Source: Argyresthia goedartella (lineage: Eukaryota; Arthropoda; Insecta; Lepidoptera; Argyresthiidae). From it: a stretch of 64,000 bases of DNA. The stretch covers positions 23,949,201 to 24,013,200 of the forward strand of contig OX463835.1 in the NCBI GenBank assembly GCA_949825045.1. Direction: 5' to 3'. Position 1 is the stretch's first letter. Every line of letters begins with the position of its first letter. Both the position numbers and the translations under genes were made by a program. Shown in pieces: positions 10,147 through 22,739 of the stretch. The notes under the pieces were generated by a model that saw nothing but the letters and a program-made list of their open reading frames with translations, was not told where the DNA came from and made no database searches.

Positions 10147-12965
10147 ATGGTTAGGCAAAAGCAGAAAGATTTAAAACTAGGGCTCCTTAACGCGCGATCA
10201 CTAAACGGGACAGGATGAGTTAATCGTTAGCATGCAAAAATATAAGCCAGACATACTCGCACTCAATGAGACATGGATGAAGGAGGGACAGGAAAAATAT
10301 GTAGTGAATATTATGGGATACCATCTTAAGCATATTCCTAGAGGTAGCCGTGCGGGAGGTGTTGGATTCTTCGTGCGCCGTGGGTTGCGTGTACACTGCG
10401 TGTGTGTGTAATGTGGCTAAAGTTGCCTCTACCGGGCATCGGAAAAGTAGCCGTAGGTACCGCATATAGGCCAGAGACTGTCACTGTGGAGCAAGCCATA
10501 GACGCACTGAGCGAATCCGTTAGCTGCTTCCGATACTGCAAACATATAATTATTTTAGCAGATCTAAATGTAGACCTGACTCCCCTACAGATAAGTCGAT
10601 AGAGTTAAGATATTTTCTCTCCCAGAATAATTTAGAACAACTGGTAAATGAACCAACACGTATAACCGAAACGACGGCAACCATTCTTGATCTGGTCATG
10701 ACGGATACAAAGGGGCTGTGCAGAGACGTGAAAGTATACCACAACAACAGCTTGAGCGATCATGCCCTCGTAATGACCGAATTCAAGATTAAAAAGCCTA
10801 CCGAACCACCAAGTTACATAACAACTCATTCACTGGGAAAAATTGACGAGGACTTGTTCATGTTGGACCTAACTTCTATAAACTGGCGCGAAGTGGAAGA
10901 AGCCCGAAACGTAAATGATATGGTGCATCAGTTTAATAAGCTTATTCTCGAGCTCTTCGATATACATGCACCATTGAAACGCATTCAAATCAAGCCAACT
11001 ACGAGGCCATGGCTGACCGATACACTAAAGCTCATGATGTCACTCAGGGACAAAGCCTTGGTGAGAGCACTTAAAACAGAGTCGGAGTCTCATAAGGTCT
11101 GCTATAAACAGTTACGCAACCTGGTCAACGACTCTATAAGAATAGAGAAGACTGCGTTTTTCTCACATTAAGTAAACAACAATATAAACAACCCCAAAAA
11201 GCTATGGAAACATCTAAAACGCACAACAATGTTTGGTGGAAATGATACTCTGGATATTCCAGAAAACCTCAGAAATCCCGAAGAAATCAACAAATTCTTT
11301 ATCAACACTCCAGGAGATCCTTGTGTCAGTGCCGATTTGCTACAGCAGTTCAAAAATACAAAATTCACTGAGCACGTCTTTGACCTTAACTACTGCAAGG
11401 AGGACCAAGTAAATAAGATAATAAAAGGAATAGAGACCAACGCCGTAGGGCACGATAGCATCTCGGCGTCAATGCTCCGTATGACTGCCCGTTACCTCGC
11501 GCCTGATAACTCAAATAGTCAATAAATCTATCGAGAGTAAAGTCTCCCCAGATGACTGGAAAATAAGTAAGGTAAAACCTCTCCCCAAGAATAGCACAGT
11601 AGAAGGCTCAAAAGATCTGCGGGCCATCAGCATTCTACCAGTGATGTCGAAGGTAATCGAGAGAGTGGTCTGCTTACAACTAACAAAATATTTAGAAGAG
11701 GGAAATCTGCTTCCCGTTGTACAGCCAGGCTTCCGCAGTGGCCATGGAACAGACACAGCCCTTGCACATGTCACTGACGAGATTATTGCCGCTTCCGACG
11801 AAGGCAGAGGAAGTATTCTTGTGCTCCTAGACTTCTCTCGAGCATTTGACTGCATTGACCCCGAGCTGCTGATGGCGAAGATGTCGCACTATGGAGTGTC
11901 AGACGTAGCTTGCTCTTGGTTCCAGTAGTATATGAGCGCCAGAAAACAGTTCGTTGTCGTGGAAGACGGCCGTGGCCATGAACTAGTCTCAAAAACGCAG
12001 CTGGTCCCACGTGGGTGCCCCCAAGGCGCTATACTCAGTCCATTACTATTTATTCTCTACACAGCAGATCTTGACAAAAAGCTTATGCACTGTGGCGTGC
12101 ATCTCTATGCAGGCGATACACAATTATATTACTCCTTCCAGCCAACCGAAGTGAATGACGCAACAGGTAAAATAAATGATGATATCAGGGTCGTATACAC
12201 ATGGTCAAAAAAAACGCACTCGCACTAAACCCCATTAAGTCGAAATTCATTGTCATGGGAACAAAACACCAACGCCTTACCATACTCGAAAGCGAAACAA
12301 CTCTACAGATCAACGGCCAGCATGTAGAGAGAGTCAACAGTGCGAGGAATCTGGCCCTGGTCGTAGACGGCGAAATGCGCTATATGGAGCATGTGAATCT
12401 TAAAGTAAGGAACGCATTATTCCGACTGATACTTTTATATAATATTCGTCAATTTCTAACGGAAGAAATAAGGGTGATGCTGACGGACTCACTTGTGCTG
12501 TCCATTTTCAACCACTGCGACATTGTGTATGGGCCAAGGTTATTTGCTAAAACAGAGCAGGCCATTCAAAGTGTACAAAACGCATGTGCCAGGTTTTGCT
12601 TCAATGTCCCAAAGCGAACGCACGTCACTCCTTTTTTCAATAAGCATAACATTTTAAAAATGGAGAGCCGTAGAAAACTCCATCTTGCCTCTTTCATGCA
12701 CAGGGTCCTAAAAGCCAAAAGGCCGAAATATCTGTATGACAAGTTCGAATGGCGGAGCGACACACAAAAGAGGAGTGCCAGGAACAGATACGCAAATAAA
12801 CTGGTAAGCTACAAACACAAAACGGTGGGATTTAGAGGGAGCTTCCGTTTTGCGGCCTCCAAGATCTGGAATGACCTTCCACCACCCCTACGCGAATGTC
12901 CCTACGTCTCAACATTCAAGTCTAAGCTTCGCAGTTTACTATTCACACAACAACAAAAACAGTAA
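10147..12965 (+). pseudogene. LINE ORF2: endonuclease and reverse transcriptase, multiply broken
   Basis: The endonuclease begins MVRQKQKDLKLGLLNARSL at 10147, shifts frame at about 10213, then shows ALNETW, GGVGFFVR, a second shift near 10409, ILADLNVDL and SDHALV. The linker runs 10698-11171 (stop at 11169) and 11229-11510. Reverse transcriptase motifs follow: RAISILPVMSKVIERVV (11622), GFRSGHGTDTAL, LLDFSRAFDCI (11824), an in-frame stop at 11926, then PQGAILSPLLFILYTADL (12018). The catalytic box reads YAGDTQLYY instead of a -DD- box, so the second Asp position is preserved but the first is Gly. Another shift near 12200 leads to the C-terminal region ending WNDLPPPLRE and LLFTQQQKQ. CR1/Jockey-like; not functional. 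Confidence 0.85.
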
Positions 12966-13529
12966 TGTTAAATAATACATGTTTATACACAACCACACAA
13001 AAAACTGACACATAATAACTGCGATATAGTTACAAATTTTAACCTATTATTATTCTAACGAAATTGAATTTATTATTATTTTATGCATATTATTTCATTG
13101 AAATCTACAACTTTAACTTAATTTGCTCTTTAAATTACTTAATATTAAGTTTACCTTAACTACGAGTTAAGTAGCCCGTACGTACGTGTCTGTGGATAAT
13201 TTAATAATGTCGTGCACGTTTATTGCGTTCCGTTTTTTATTCTGCTACTGTTCTGCTATTTGATTTGATAATTATATAAACTACTCTAGATAATGTTTAA
13301 AAATATTGTTGATGAAATGATGTATAGAATTACTTAATTATTATTTAATTATTTGTTTTTTATTAACATTTGGTATTGCAATTTATTATTATTATTCGGA
13401 GTATTAACACCGAAACGAAATAAGCTTTTTATAAAAAGCCTTTTTTTCCATGTTCAAGTAAATGCGACTCGGGCCTTTTCTTAATGCTAAATGTTTTGAG
13501 AAAGGGGCCCCCCTGCCCCGCCTGCTGTG

Positions 13530-13639
13530 CTCCAGCGCTGTGCAGCTCATGCTCCAGCGCTGTGCAGCTCATGCTCCAGCGCTGTGCAGCTCATGCTCCA
13601 GCGCTGTGCAGCTCATGCTCCAGCGCTGTGCAGCTCATG
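13530..13639 (+). repeat. 22-bp tandem repeat, five copies, in LINE 3'UTR
   Basis: The unit ctccagcgctgtgcagctcatg is repeated from 13530 at exact 22-bp steps. It lies in the 3'UTR of the LINE. Confidence 0.9.
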
Positions 13640-13732
13640 CTCACAGCATTGCTGAGCTTGGCCCTTTTGCCAAATATTATTATTTATTATTTTTGTTTAT
13701 TCTTTAACCGAATGTTTGGCAATAAATGGTTT

Positions 13733-14018
<286 letters not shown>

Positions 14019-14019
14019 G

Positions 14020-14330
14020 GTAACAAACGGACATATTTTTGGATATTTCCCTTTTTCCTTAATAAGACCTTGATTTCGTGCCAAATTTTCTGATGACGTG
14101 GGAAAAACCTTTCAAAAAAAATGTGACATACATGCCGGTGTCTCTAGATTACGCTAACCTATTTTTTTCTCACAAATTCAAGAGACTAGAGACCTGAGAC
14201 CTGAGTAATTAATTTTAATTTCAACTTAATACCTCCACGCGTTCGTGAAAAAAAGGATCGTGACAGAAGGACAATGAAGTGATCCTATAAGGGTTCCTTT
14301 TTCTTTTTAAGGTACGGAACCCTAAAAACA
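14020..14330 (+). repeat. TTCCG-type element, right part
   Basis: The end shows gacagaaggacaatgaagtg, cctataagggttcc and ggtacggaaccctaa, characteristic of the family's other terminus. It completes the copy whose left part is at 8085-8252. Confidence 0.6.
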
Positions 14331-14505
14331 TGTAGTTTGAGCTACTGATTCAAGGGATTATTATTGTTTAGTTTAATGTAATAAACAAATAACTCGGGCA
14401 ACGTGAAATATACCATGCGTACCCGATTTAATGTCCCTAATCGAATTATAATAAATAACGCATTATATTTAACTGATTGCCAGATTGAGTAAAGTTACAT
14501 CCAAA

Positions 14506-14981
14506 ATAGTAGTTTATGTGACTGCTACATAATGGAGGGCATTAAAACTCGAGAGTGGGTTCATGCAACGAGCCGAAGGCGAGTTTCATAATAATATCAC
14601 TCGAGAGTTTTAATGCCTAATTATGTACAGTTACATACACTAGTTTATCTACACACATATCATAAGCTCTCTTTGATGTGTTCAGGAACCGCATGTTTGA
14701 CCGGCATTGTGGCTCTGCAGTTGTTTAGCTTGTTCTGTAGCACCAACTTCGGGCGTTCGAAATTTGAATGTCAGTACCAACTTCACAGACAAACTAGGGG
14801 CGGCACGCAGGCGGGCGTCGGCGTTCGAAATTTGAATGTCATAATATGTAGAAAAACTACACATTATGACCATATTTTTCAGATAAGAAATGAGTTTTTA
14901 CCAAGTAGTTTAACATTATGCTGATCGTAACGTGCGGTTTTTGTACGCAGTAAAGAGAGTTTATGATACGTGTGTAGATAA
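14506..14981 (+). mobile_element. Two-hairpin element PQ, copy 1
   Basis: Module P (about 155 bp) is palindromic around gcattaaaactcgagag...ctcgagagttttaatgc. Module Q (about 330 bp) has its own long inverted ends (acacatatcataagctctc and its diverged complement at the right end). Q contains two copies of a block with ggcgttcgaaatttgaatgt. It has no coding capacity. Six further copies are in this window. Confidence 0.8.
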
Positions 14982-15047
14982 AATACATTTTCATCCCAAA
15001 TTAACTAAATGATCACAGAAATGTTACATCCTATTTTATACTAAACT

Positions 15048-15128
15048 GTAAGGGATCTCCTCGCTCGGCTACGTGTAAGGGATCTCCTCGCTCGGCTACG
15101 TGTAAGGCATCTCCTCGCTCGGCTACGT
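15048..15128. repeat. 27-bp tandem repeat, three copies
   Basis: Units start at 15048, 15075 and 15102 (gtaagggatctcctcgctcg ...). They are nearly identical and in frame on both strands because 27 is a multiple of three; I see no gene. Confidence 0.85.
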
Positions 15129-15183
15129 TTCGTTTTGGCTCCAAGTTGTATAACACAACTTTGTATCTTCTACATTTATAATA

Positions 15184-15930
15184 AAACCGGTCAAGTGCGA
15201 GTAGGACATCGGACCCGCCCACGAAGGGTTCCATGCGATTGTACACGGGAAAACGTATAACGACAGTCTTTTGTACGAGTATAACTTTTTAATTCTTAAT
15301 TATACAATATTATATACTAGGTAAGACTCCATTCAAGGCCGCACATCGAAACATTCAAAAATAGTTTTGTGTATGTAGTAAGTATGTATTGAACTATGTA
15401 CTCAGGTTAACGAAACTCTTTGCTCATTGAAATCGGAAGTGGATGGAAATTGAGTAACTTATTTACAGAAATAAAATATGATGCAAAGTTTTATATTATT
15501 TATGATAATTCGAATGAGTAATTTTAATCTTATAATGACAAATAACCAGGCACAAAACTCAATACCTGCATTTAAAAATCTTTTCCGATAATATCGGGAG
15601 AGTCCACGTTCACCGGTAAACAAATAAAACAAAATGGCTATGAAAATGACGTTATAAATAATTTCTTGTATAAGTACTACTTTTAATTCTTAAAAACCGT
15701 CCGTCACTACAAAAAATATTAAACAGCGTTTAAACTCAAAACAAACGTCAAATCCCATACACGTTTGTTTTTAAACAAGTGTTTAACAGTAGTTTATTTT
15801 TTAAGTCCTCGTATGTTTTATTATTTATTGTTAAGCGGCAATAGAAATACACCCTCAGTTGATCCGGTAGAGCCCGGTGACAGACGGACGGACGGACTCT
15901 TTTGGCACCCTTCGGGTACGGAACCCTAAA
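15184..15930. repeat. TTCCG-type interspersed element
   Basis: It starts aaccggtcaagtgcgag with agggttcc and ends gacagacggacggacgg...cccttcgggtacggaaccc. Its interior (gaaaacgtataacgacagtc, tttttccgataatatcggga) matches the copy at 60975-61926. Confidence 0.7.
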
Positions 15931-16252
15931 CATCAGTCGCTGTACGTTAGTCTTACTAAATCTCTAAAACGGCCCGATCGGTTTTTATAATTCCTATTTA
16001 GTTTTATTCCCTTCAATACAAAGGTGGTTTAGATAAAAATAAAATTATAAAAAATGCAAAGAAACAGCCAAAAAATCGAAAAATATTTTGTACGGAAGTT
16101 CAGCCTCTTTCGCTAGATGGCGTTGGTAGCCGTAGATCTAGCATTACTCAAAACTCCTTCGTCGTTGATTAACCCTTTAGCTACTCTATTGGCCGGAAAA
16201 GAAAAAAAAATAATAACAATACGATATTTTACTGTTCGCTTCAACAGCTACG

Positions 16253-16954
16253 GAACTTCAAACTATGCTACAGGAACTAAGTACGGCGAGCTTTGGGGTT
16301 GGACTGAAGATGAATGGGTCAAAAACTCAACTCATGACCAACGGCACAAAGCCTAAGGCAGTCATTGATGGGCAGGAGATACACTACGTCGACGAGTACA
16401 GCTACTTAGGCCAGATAGTGTCCCTCGAAAACAGGCAGGAAAAGGAAATCAACGTCGTGTTTCGCCTAGAAGAGCTACTGGTCTATGAAGGAGCTACTGG
16501 TCGATGAAGGAGCTGATGAAGGGCAACCTCCCGTTGACCCTGAAGCGGAAACTCGTCGTCATGTGCATTCTGTCCATACTAACCTGCGGCGCACAAACGT
16601 GGTCCTTCACCGAACATCAGAAGTCCAAACTCAATGTTTGCCAAGGTGCGATGGAGCGCAGCATCTTGGGTGTGAAACGAAGTTCAACTGGCACAGTCGA
16701 TGTGGGCAGGCAGACCGCCAAACTAAAATGGAATTGGGCTAGCCATGTGTGTCGAATGCTCCCAGACAGATGGGCAAGCCACTGAATGGGTGCCTGCAGA
16801 TGGACACCGGCGGAGAGGAAGGCCCAGAAGAAGATGGCGGGACGATCTGGACAAGTTCCAATCAGAGTGGGTGACTCTTGCGACTACCAGAGCTGTGTGG
16901 GCTTCAAGCGGGGAGGCTTTTGCCCAGATGTGGGACACTGTTTATAAATTATAA
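16253..16954 (+). pseudogene. RTE-type LINE, reverse transcriptase C-terminal fragment
   Basis: Three overlapping frames make up the end of an RT protein. It begins just after the catalytic box (ELQTMLQELS...GLKMNGSKTQLMTN), passes a VDEYSYLGQ motif and LTCGAQTWSFTE, and ends GRPRRRWRDDLDKF...GEAFAQMWDTVYKL. That last motif is typical of the insect 'endonuclease-reverse transcriptase' RTE-like lineage. Frameshifts occur near 16495 and 16780, and the 5' part is missing. A short duplication of 'gagctactggt' around 16471-16502 accompanies the first frameshift. Confidence 0.8.
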
Positions 16955-17797
16955 AAAATAACAATTTAGGCAAACTGTATTCAGTTTCCCCACAAATGTC
17001 CGCAATACAATCTTCAGTACTCTAGGTGACGTCTGTCATAAAAGTTCCGTTTAGGGTGTACCTAAGTTAACAGGTTTTTACTACATTCAACCTCTTTGTT
17101 GGTAGCTGAACTTATTTTGGACAGTGCGATGTATAAAGTTTGTGTAAGCAAAAGCGTATGGTTAATCTGAGGTCTGATGCGTATTATGCTCAACAACGCG
17201 CCGATAATGTCGATATGGATTTCAGAAACCTACGAAGGTGCCTCTAAAATAATAAACGTATAGTTTTATGACGGGGAACTATGAGAACATGAAAAAATGC
17301 GTTGCGAAGCCGCGCGACGGGCAGCTCGTATATTATAAAGTTGTAACCTATCAAATCTAACTTTCGTCTTCGGATAGAAAGTGACCTATAGCAAGCAACG
17401 GTTCTGTGAAAGTACATGGGTGCACTAAATTTGGTGAACATTTAACATATTTGGGAGTCAACACTTATATTGGTTAACAATATATTTGCTGTCTTAAATA
17501 ACCCCTAAAACTAGCTTTACTATAACATCCTATTACATCTGTGGATACTCCACTCACAATGAAAATGTACGTTTCCGGGTCCGGCCCCGACTACAGCACA
17601 TTCCAGGCTATTGTCTACTCACCCAGGTGCGCTGTGCACAACTAGTTTGCGCATGCGCATCAGTATCCGCATGACATCCGCCGCGCGAGTGCGTCGCTTA
17701 GCTACACCGCTAAATGTATTGTAGTCTTGATTCAATTACTGTTTACCACGAGTCAAGTGTTTACATACATAAATACACCACACATCCTGTATTTTTA

Positions 17798-18050
17798 TAT
17801 AATAATAATACCTTGGACACTATTTACACACATTGATCTAGCCCCAAACTAGTATTCCCTGTATCTTGGGTACTAGACAACGATACACATACTTATATAG
17901 ATAAATATTATACTTAGATAGATAAACAACCATGGCTAGGGTACAAACATCCGTTCTCATCAAACAAATATGTGCCCCCACCGGGACTCGAACCCGGGAC
18001 CCTTGGCTTCGTAGGCAGGGTCACTGCCGACTCGGCGATTCGGGTCTTTG
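17798..18050 (-). mobile_element. SINE family B, full copy
   Basis: On the - strand the head is tRNA-like (GACCCGAATCGCCGAGTCGG, B box GGGTTCGAGTCCCGG) and the tail ends ccaaggtattattatt. It is the same family as 20850, 36903, 58128 and 59195. Confidence 0.8.
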
Positions 18051-18159
18051 TATATCCATACGGCCTCTGTGGCGCTGAGGTAGTGGACTATGAACTTAGG
18101 ATATAAGTTTTAAAGAATTCCTTCAATACTTGACCATATCGTCACGATTACAGATTATA

Positions 18160-18445
18160 AACATAACATAGCGTCACGCCTTTTCCCATACGGGGTGGCA
18201 GAGGCACAATTGTACCCACTTTAAGCCAGTTACTCAATACTCAATTTTGCGTGACAGGGGGCTAGCCCATCGCCGCAGCTATGCAGTAATGAAGGTTTCC
18301 TCACGATGTTTTTCCATCACCGTTAGAAAGTCCATATAATGTATTTAAGATAATATAATTATCTCGTTGGTACATGGTCAGGAATCGAACCTGCATCTCC
18401 TGTGTGAGAAGCAAGCGTGAAGCCCATTAGACCGCGGAGCTCTAC
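18160..18445 (-). mobile_element. SINE family C (tRNA-like head at right)
   Basis: Positions 18370-18442 read on the - strand as AGAGCTCCGCGGTCTAATGG ... with B box GGTTCGATTCC, tRNA-like. The body to the left (cgccttttcccatacggggt) recurs near 25153. A second head is at 37845-37928. Confidence 0.6.
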
Positions 18446-18654
18446 AGATTATATTGGTAACATATATGTTGAAGTCTACTGAGCGTACAGTCCCGGGTTC
18501 GATCGAGACAGCCTTTCTTTCGCTGACAGAATTTCGTGACGTCTTTATTGCAAATAAATAGTATAAAATAAAAAGCGGTCAAGTGCGAGTCGGACTCGCG
18601 CACGCAGGGTTCCTTACCACCGTACAATGGTAGGGATGGTGTGGAGGGAATAGC

Positions 18655-18860
18655 AAGGCTCTCTGAGGCGCAGCTGTTGTGGCCCTGACTACCATGCGAG
18701 AGGTCCCGGGTTCGATCCCCGGCTGCGGGTAAAGAAAGAAAAAAAAACCCAGATCTTGGATGTGTATGTGTGTGACGTCGCTGTTTCTGGTTCCTACGAC
18801 ACAGGGTATCCTAGTGTGGGGCCAGAAGCAGTTATGTGCCTGTATGTAAATGTTTATGTT
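18655..18860 (+). mobile_element. SINE family A, well-preserved copy
   Basis: Head with B box GGGTTCGATCCCCGGCTG, then cagatcttggatgtgtatg and the tail ggtatcctagtgtggggcca. A fragment of a TTCCG-type element (18568-18625) precedes it. Confidence 0.8.
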
Positions 18861-19049
18861 TTATATGATATTGTTTCAGATGCGGTGGCAAGTGGACCCT
18901 AACCTCCAACGTATGATCTGACGTCACTGCAATTTACCATAAGGAAATCTTTCTAATGTATGTGTAAATAAATATACTCTTAATCATCCTAATTTGTTTG
19001 ATTTGATCACTTATTGGTTCCCAATCTCAATATCTAACTAATGCTCCCA

Positions 19050-19330
19050 TATTACACCCAAATTAATAAAATGTTCTAGAAGTCACTCGCATATTGTTAA
19101 TTGTACATTGTGGCATAAAAAATATGATGAGAATTTCAAAAATAACATCCCCATTTAGTTTCTTGGTGCTATCTTCTCTGGCGGGCGTATTTCCGAAGCA
19201 CTGGTGGAGTTAATGGAGTTTCCTTCTCCTGTGCGAGATTCAGCCATGAATCACCATTGAAAGGTAAATTTCCTTTGTCAAACTCAAACTATAATCAGGT
19301 ACTCATAAGTTTAGTTGGTCATATTTGATT
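19050..19330. repeat. Interspersed repeat F, copy 1
   Basis: The block gcgtatttccgaagcactgg...gagtttccttctcctgtgcg...cagccatgaatcacc also occurs at 22740-23080 with about 80-85 percent identity by eye. Confidence 0.6.
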
Positions 19331-19649
19331 TGTTTTTTATTTTTACTTGTAAAAGCGCATTATTTTTGCCTACTTATATAGGACTTGTCAATAACTTACA
19401 ACGGGCACAATATGATAGCGTCTGAGCAGGTTTTGTTCAAAATCCAATAGATGGCGTTGAAGACATCCCTTCTTATTTTTAGGGTTCGGTACCTTGAAAG
19501 GAAATGACGTAATTAAAAAAAAACTACTGCGGTACACTTAAAAGTACAAAACACGCAGATACGACTTAACGTAATTTCTGAGATTCGATAAAATATTGTG
19601 GTACATGGTAAATTAATTAAAGAAGATGGGAAAATCGTGATCTCACTCT

Positions 19650-20800
19650 GTGCGAATGAACCTTAAGGGAGTGCGCGCACGGGTGACTTTTTGACCTTGA
19701 ACACAGAATACTTAATATTACTACGTGCAGAAAGATCACTCCGCAAATAGACTCCAATAAATAGCTACTCTCGCTGCGCGACAATAAAGCGCAATCTAGC
19801 TCGCACCTGCGCTACCTACAACAATCGCTAAGCACCTACAGAATCGGTTGTCCCGCCCGTGCAGGCTAGATTGCGCCGCACTACTACGCCTGAGAGCTTC
19901 TTTTACTCTGACATCACTAGGTCGTCCTGTAAACTCCTGTCTCGCTTGATCACGATAGGGTTACCTACGTGCGATTTGTGTTTGTGAATTTTAGTCCACT
20001 CTGTGTAAGAGAGGTGTTATTAGTACTTATTCAGGCTATTAGCAAATTCTAAGGCTAGTTAGGTACCTACCTTCTTACTTACGTAATTGTAATTTGTTTT
20101 ATACTGGGTCTAAAGTGTCTACTTCAAATTCAATTAAAAAGGAATCGAATTTTATTTGTGAACAATTCCTTTAGACACCATACAATCTTAGGTACTTAAG
20201 TCATTGTTGTTGCAAAAATCACAGAAAAGTTGCTTATGAGGAGCGGCTAGCGCGCGAAGCGACTGCGAGCCAAGCGAGCGGCAGGCAACATAACTGAATT
20301 CCCGTCGGTCGGGTTGGCCGGTCGAACGTACCTAAACTGTTGAGCGAGACCCCCCTGCCGTGACTGTGACAGTGCTATGCGTCAGACTTCCTTCCTTTTC
20401 TAAGAGAGCTCCTTTGTCGTCGCACTGCAGCATCCCTCCCCGCCTCGTCTCCTTGAACCCTTCTCAGTTGCGACGAGACGCAGCGCAGCGGTAACGCCCG
20501 TGTGGCATCTCTCTAAGCGAAACAAAGAGAAGGAGATTGACGCATACCTGTCACTGTGTCAACAAGTCACTCGTGCGCACCCATCCGAAAAGTCTTCCAA
20601 TATCGTCTCCCGTATATCGAATGAACGGCCTACCTACTAACCTGTACGTATGAAGTGTGTTGCATGCGGGCCAGATGAATGTGGGCGGGGGAGTTCAAAA
20701 ATCACACGAGCATTACCTAGACTCCATCTACTAACGCTTAGCCCAACGCGTAACTTGAATCGTAGTGATGATGATCGATCACACATGACACGGGGAAATG
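19650..20800. other. No gene recognised; GC-richer stretch
   Basis: The sequence is less AT-rich than its surroundings and lacks obvious repeats between about 19670 and 20700. I found no convincing ORF, TATA box or splice-bounded exon. It could be upstream regulatory DNA of a gene elsewhere. Confidence 0.3.
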
Positions 20801-20849
20801 GATCAATTATGAATGAATGATACTGGCAACGCTTGTTTTGGTCATGTTG

Positions 20850-21078
20850 ACGACCCGAATGGCCGAGTCAGCAGTGAACCTGCCTACGAAGCCAAGGGTC
20901 CCGGTGGGGGCAAATATTTGTTTGATGAGAACGGATACTTGTACTCTAGTCATGGTTGTTTATCTATATAAGTATGTGTATCGTTGTCTAGTACCCAAGA
21001 TACAGGGAATCCTAGTTTGGGGCTAGATCAATGTGTGTAAATAGTGTCCAAGGTATTACTATTATTATTATTATTATG
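20850..21078 (+). mobile_element. SINE family B
   Basis: Head gacccgaatggccgagtcag, middle ggcaaatatttgtttgatga, end ccaaggtattactattatta. A few bases of the B box are missing (ggtcccggtgggggc). Confidence 0.8.
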
Positions 21079-21236
21079 TTAGGGCCAGGCCAACCCACTT
21101 ACATCTCATCGTAAAAATCTGCGACACATTGACTTTAGGAAGGTAGTATACGACGTGGTGTCGATGTGCCGCAGATTATTGCGTTGCGACGGCGCAGCGC
21201 AGTGATGTGGCCTTGGCCTCAGCGAAGGATCTATAC

Positions 21237-21276
21237 ATGTCACCGTAAGATGATGATGATGATGATGATGATGACG
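21237..21276. repeat. MITE-A end joined to a (GAT)n run
   Basis: The first 14 bp of MITE family A (gtcaccgtaagat) pass straight into (GAT)n. This is probably a truncated element end. Confidence 0.45.
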
Positions 21277-21346
21277 AGGTGGGACGCCCGCTGGACCACA
21301 GGTGGGTGATCGGTCTTCTATCGTGAGTATTTCACCCAATTCCCAG

Positions 21347-21734
21347 GTTACCGTAAGATAGTCAAAACTGTTAGTTGATATACTGACGTTGTTTTTCTCG
21401 TTAGTTGGTTAACTGTCGACAGATAGTAATCTGTAACGTACTGCTTACTATATGACGCGTTAGTTGATAAACTAACCGTTAAAACCGTTACATAGTAAAC
21501 TGGTTTAAACTTGAATAGCAAACGAAATACCAGGGCAAACACTGCGGTAGTTTAGGTGAAGACTAGAGGCGGCGACGCAGCAAAGCCCCCGAATAGTCTT
21601 CGTGTTAGGTTGACATGTAAGAACAAAAGAAACGTAAATTCTAAACCCTGTCGGTCTGGTTAACTATCTGTCGATAGTTGATTAACTAACGCGTTAGTTT
21701 ATTAACTAACGGTTTTGACTATCTTACGATGACA
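21347..21734. mobile_element. Palindromic MITE family A, copy 2
   Basis: The ends are diverged (ttaccgtaagatagtc ... gactatcttacgatgaca). The centre is the uninterrupted core: ataccagggcaaacactgcg, then gtgaagactagagg, then cttcgtgttaggttgacatg. It is the best reference for the arm-to-core junction. Confidence 0.85.
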
Positions 21735-22114
21735 TATACTTATATAAATGTAGATAGAATATTGTATTGAAATATGGTGTATTAAAATGAAAAATCAGTA
21801 AATGCAGATTTTTTGTATTTATTAATTAATTAAGTAGGAACTATCATACACACTCGCTTCTACCGCGAACGAAGCCAAGCGTATGAAAAATTCTGCTTCA
21901 TTCTGTCAACCTGATAAGAACATTGTCAAGAAAAGAAGCTCTTGCGGACAACATATGATGTCTCGCCCATCCCAAATACCAAACCATAGTCATAACATTG
22001 TCGCATTGCATGATGTGTTCCTTTTTGATTTAAAAAGCTCATGTCCTCTATATATAAGTCTCTATCTTATGCTAGCAAAGCGTACTTATTTTTTGTAAAA
22101 GGTCCATAAAACAT

Positions 22115-22592
22115 AATAGTAGTTTATGTGACTGCTACATATTGGAGGGCATTAATACTCGAGAGAGGCGAGTTTCATAATAATATCACTCGAGAGTTTT
22201 AATGGCTAATTATGTACAGTTACAAACAGTAGTTTATCTACACACATATCATAAGCTCTCTTTGATGTGTTCAGGAACCGCATGTTTGACCGGCATTGTG
22301 GGTTTACAGTTGTTTAGCTTGTTCTGTAGTACCAACGTGCCGCAGGCGAGCGTCGGCGTTCGAAATTTGAATGTCAATACCAACTTCACAGACAAACTAG
22401 GGGCGCACGCAGGCGGGCGTCGGCGTTCGAAATTTGAATGTCATAATATGCAGAAAAATTACACATTATGGTCATAATGTGTAATTTTTCAGATAAGAAA
22501 TGAGTTTTTACCAAGTAGTTTAACATTATGCTGATCGTAACGTGCGGTTTTTGTACGCAGTAAAGAGGGCTTATGATACGTGTGTAGATAAA
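22115..22592 (+). mobile_element. Two-hairpin element PQ, copy 2
   Basis: Module P is shortened inside its loop; module Q carries repeated ggcgttcgaaatttgaatgt blocks. It ends gatacgtgtgtagataaata. Confidence 0.8.
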
Positions 22593-22739
22593 TAAATAAA
22601 TAAATAGAAATGACGGCAGCAACCAACAGTTCTGTTCCCGACTCTACAACTGTAGTAATATGCAAGAATATCTTCCAAAGCATTATTTGAAGCTTAGATT
22701 TCAAACAATATGTAGACATAATAAATACGCTGGGTGACA

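Noticed and set aside
18366..18445. tRNA genes (also near 4840, 18700, 37850, 40330, 58130)
   Set aside because: B boxes are good but heads do not fold as full tRNAs and are followed by shared SINE bodies in many copies.
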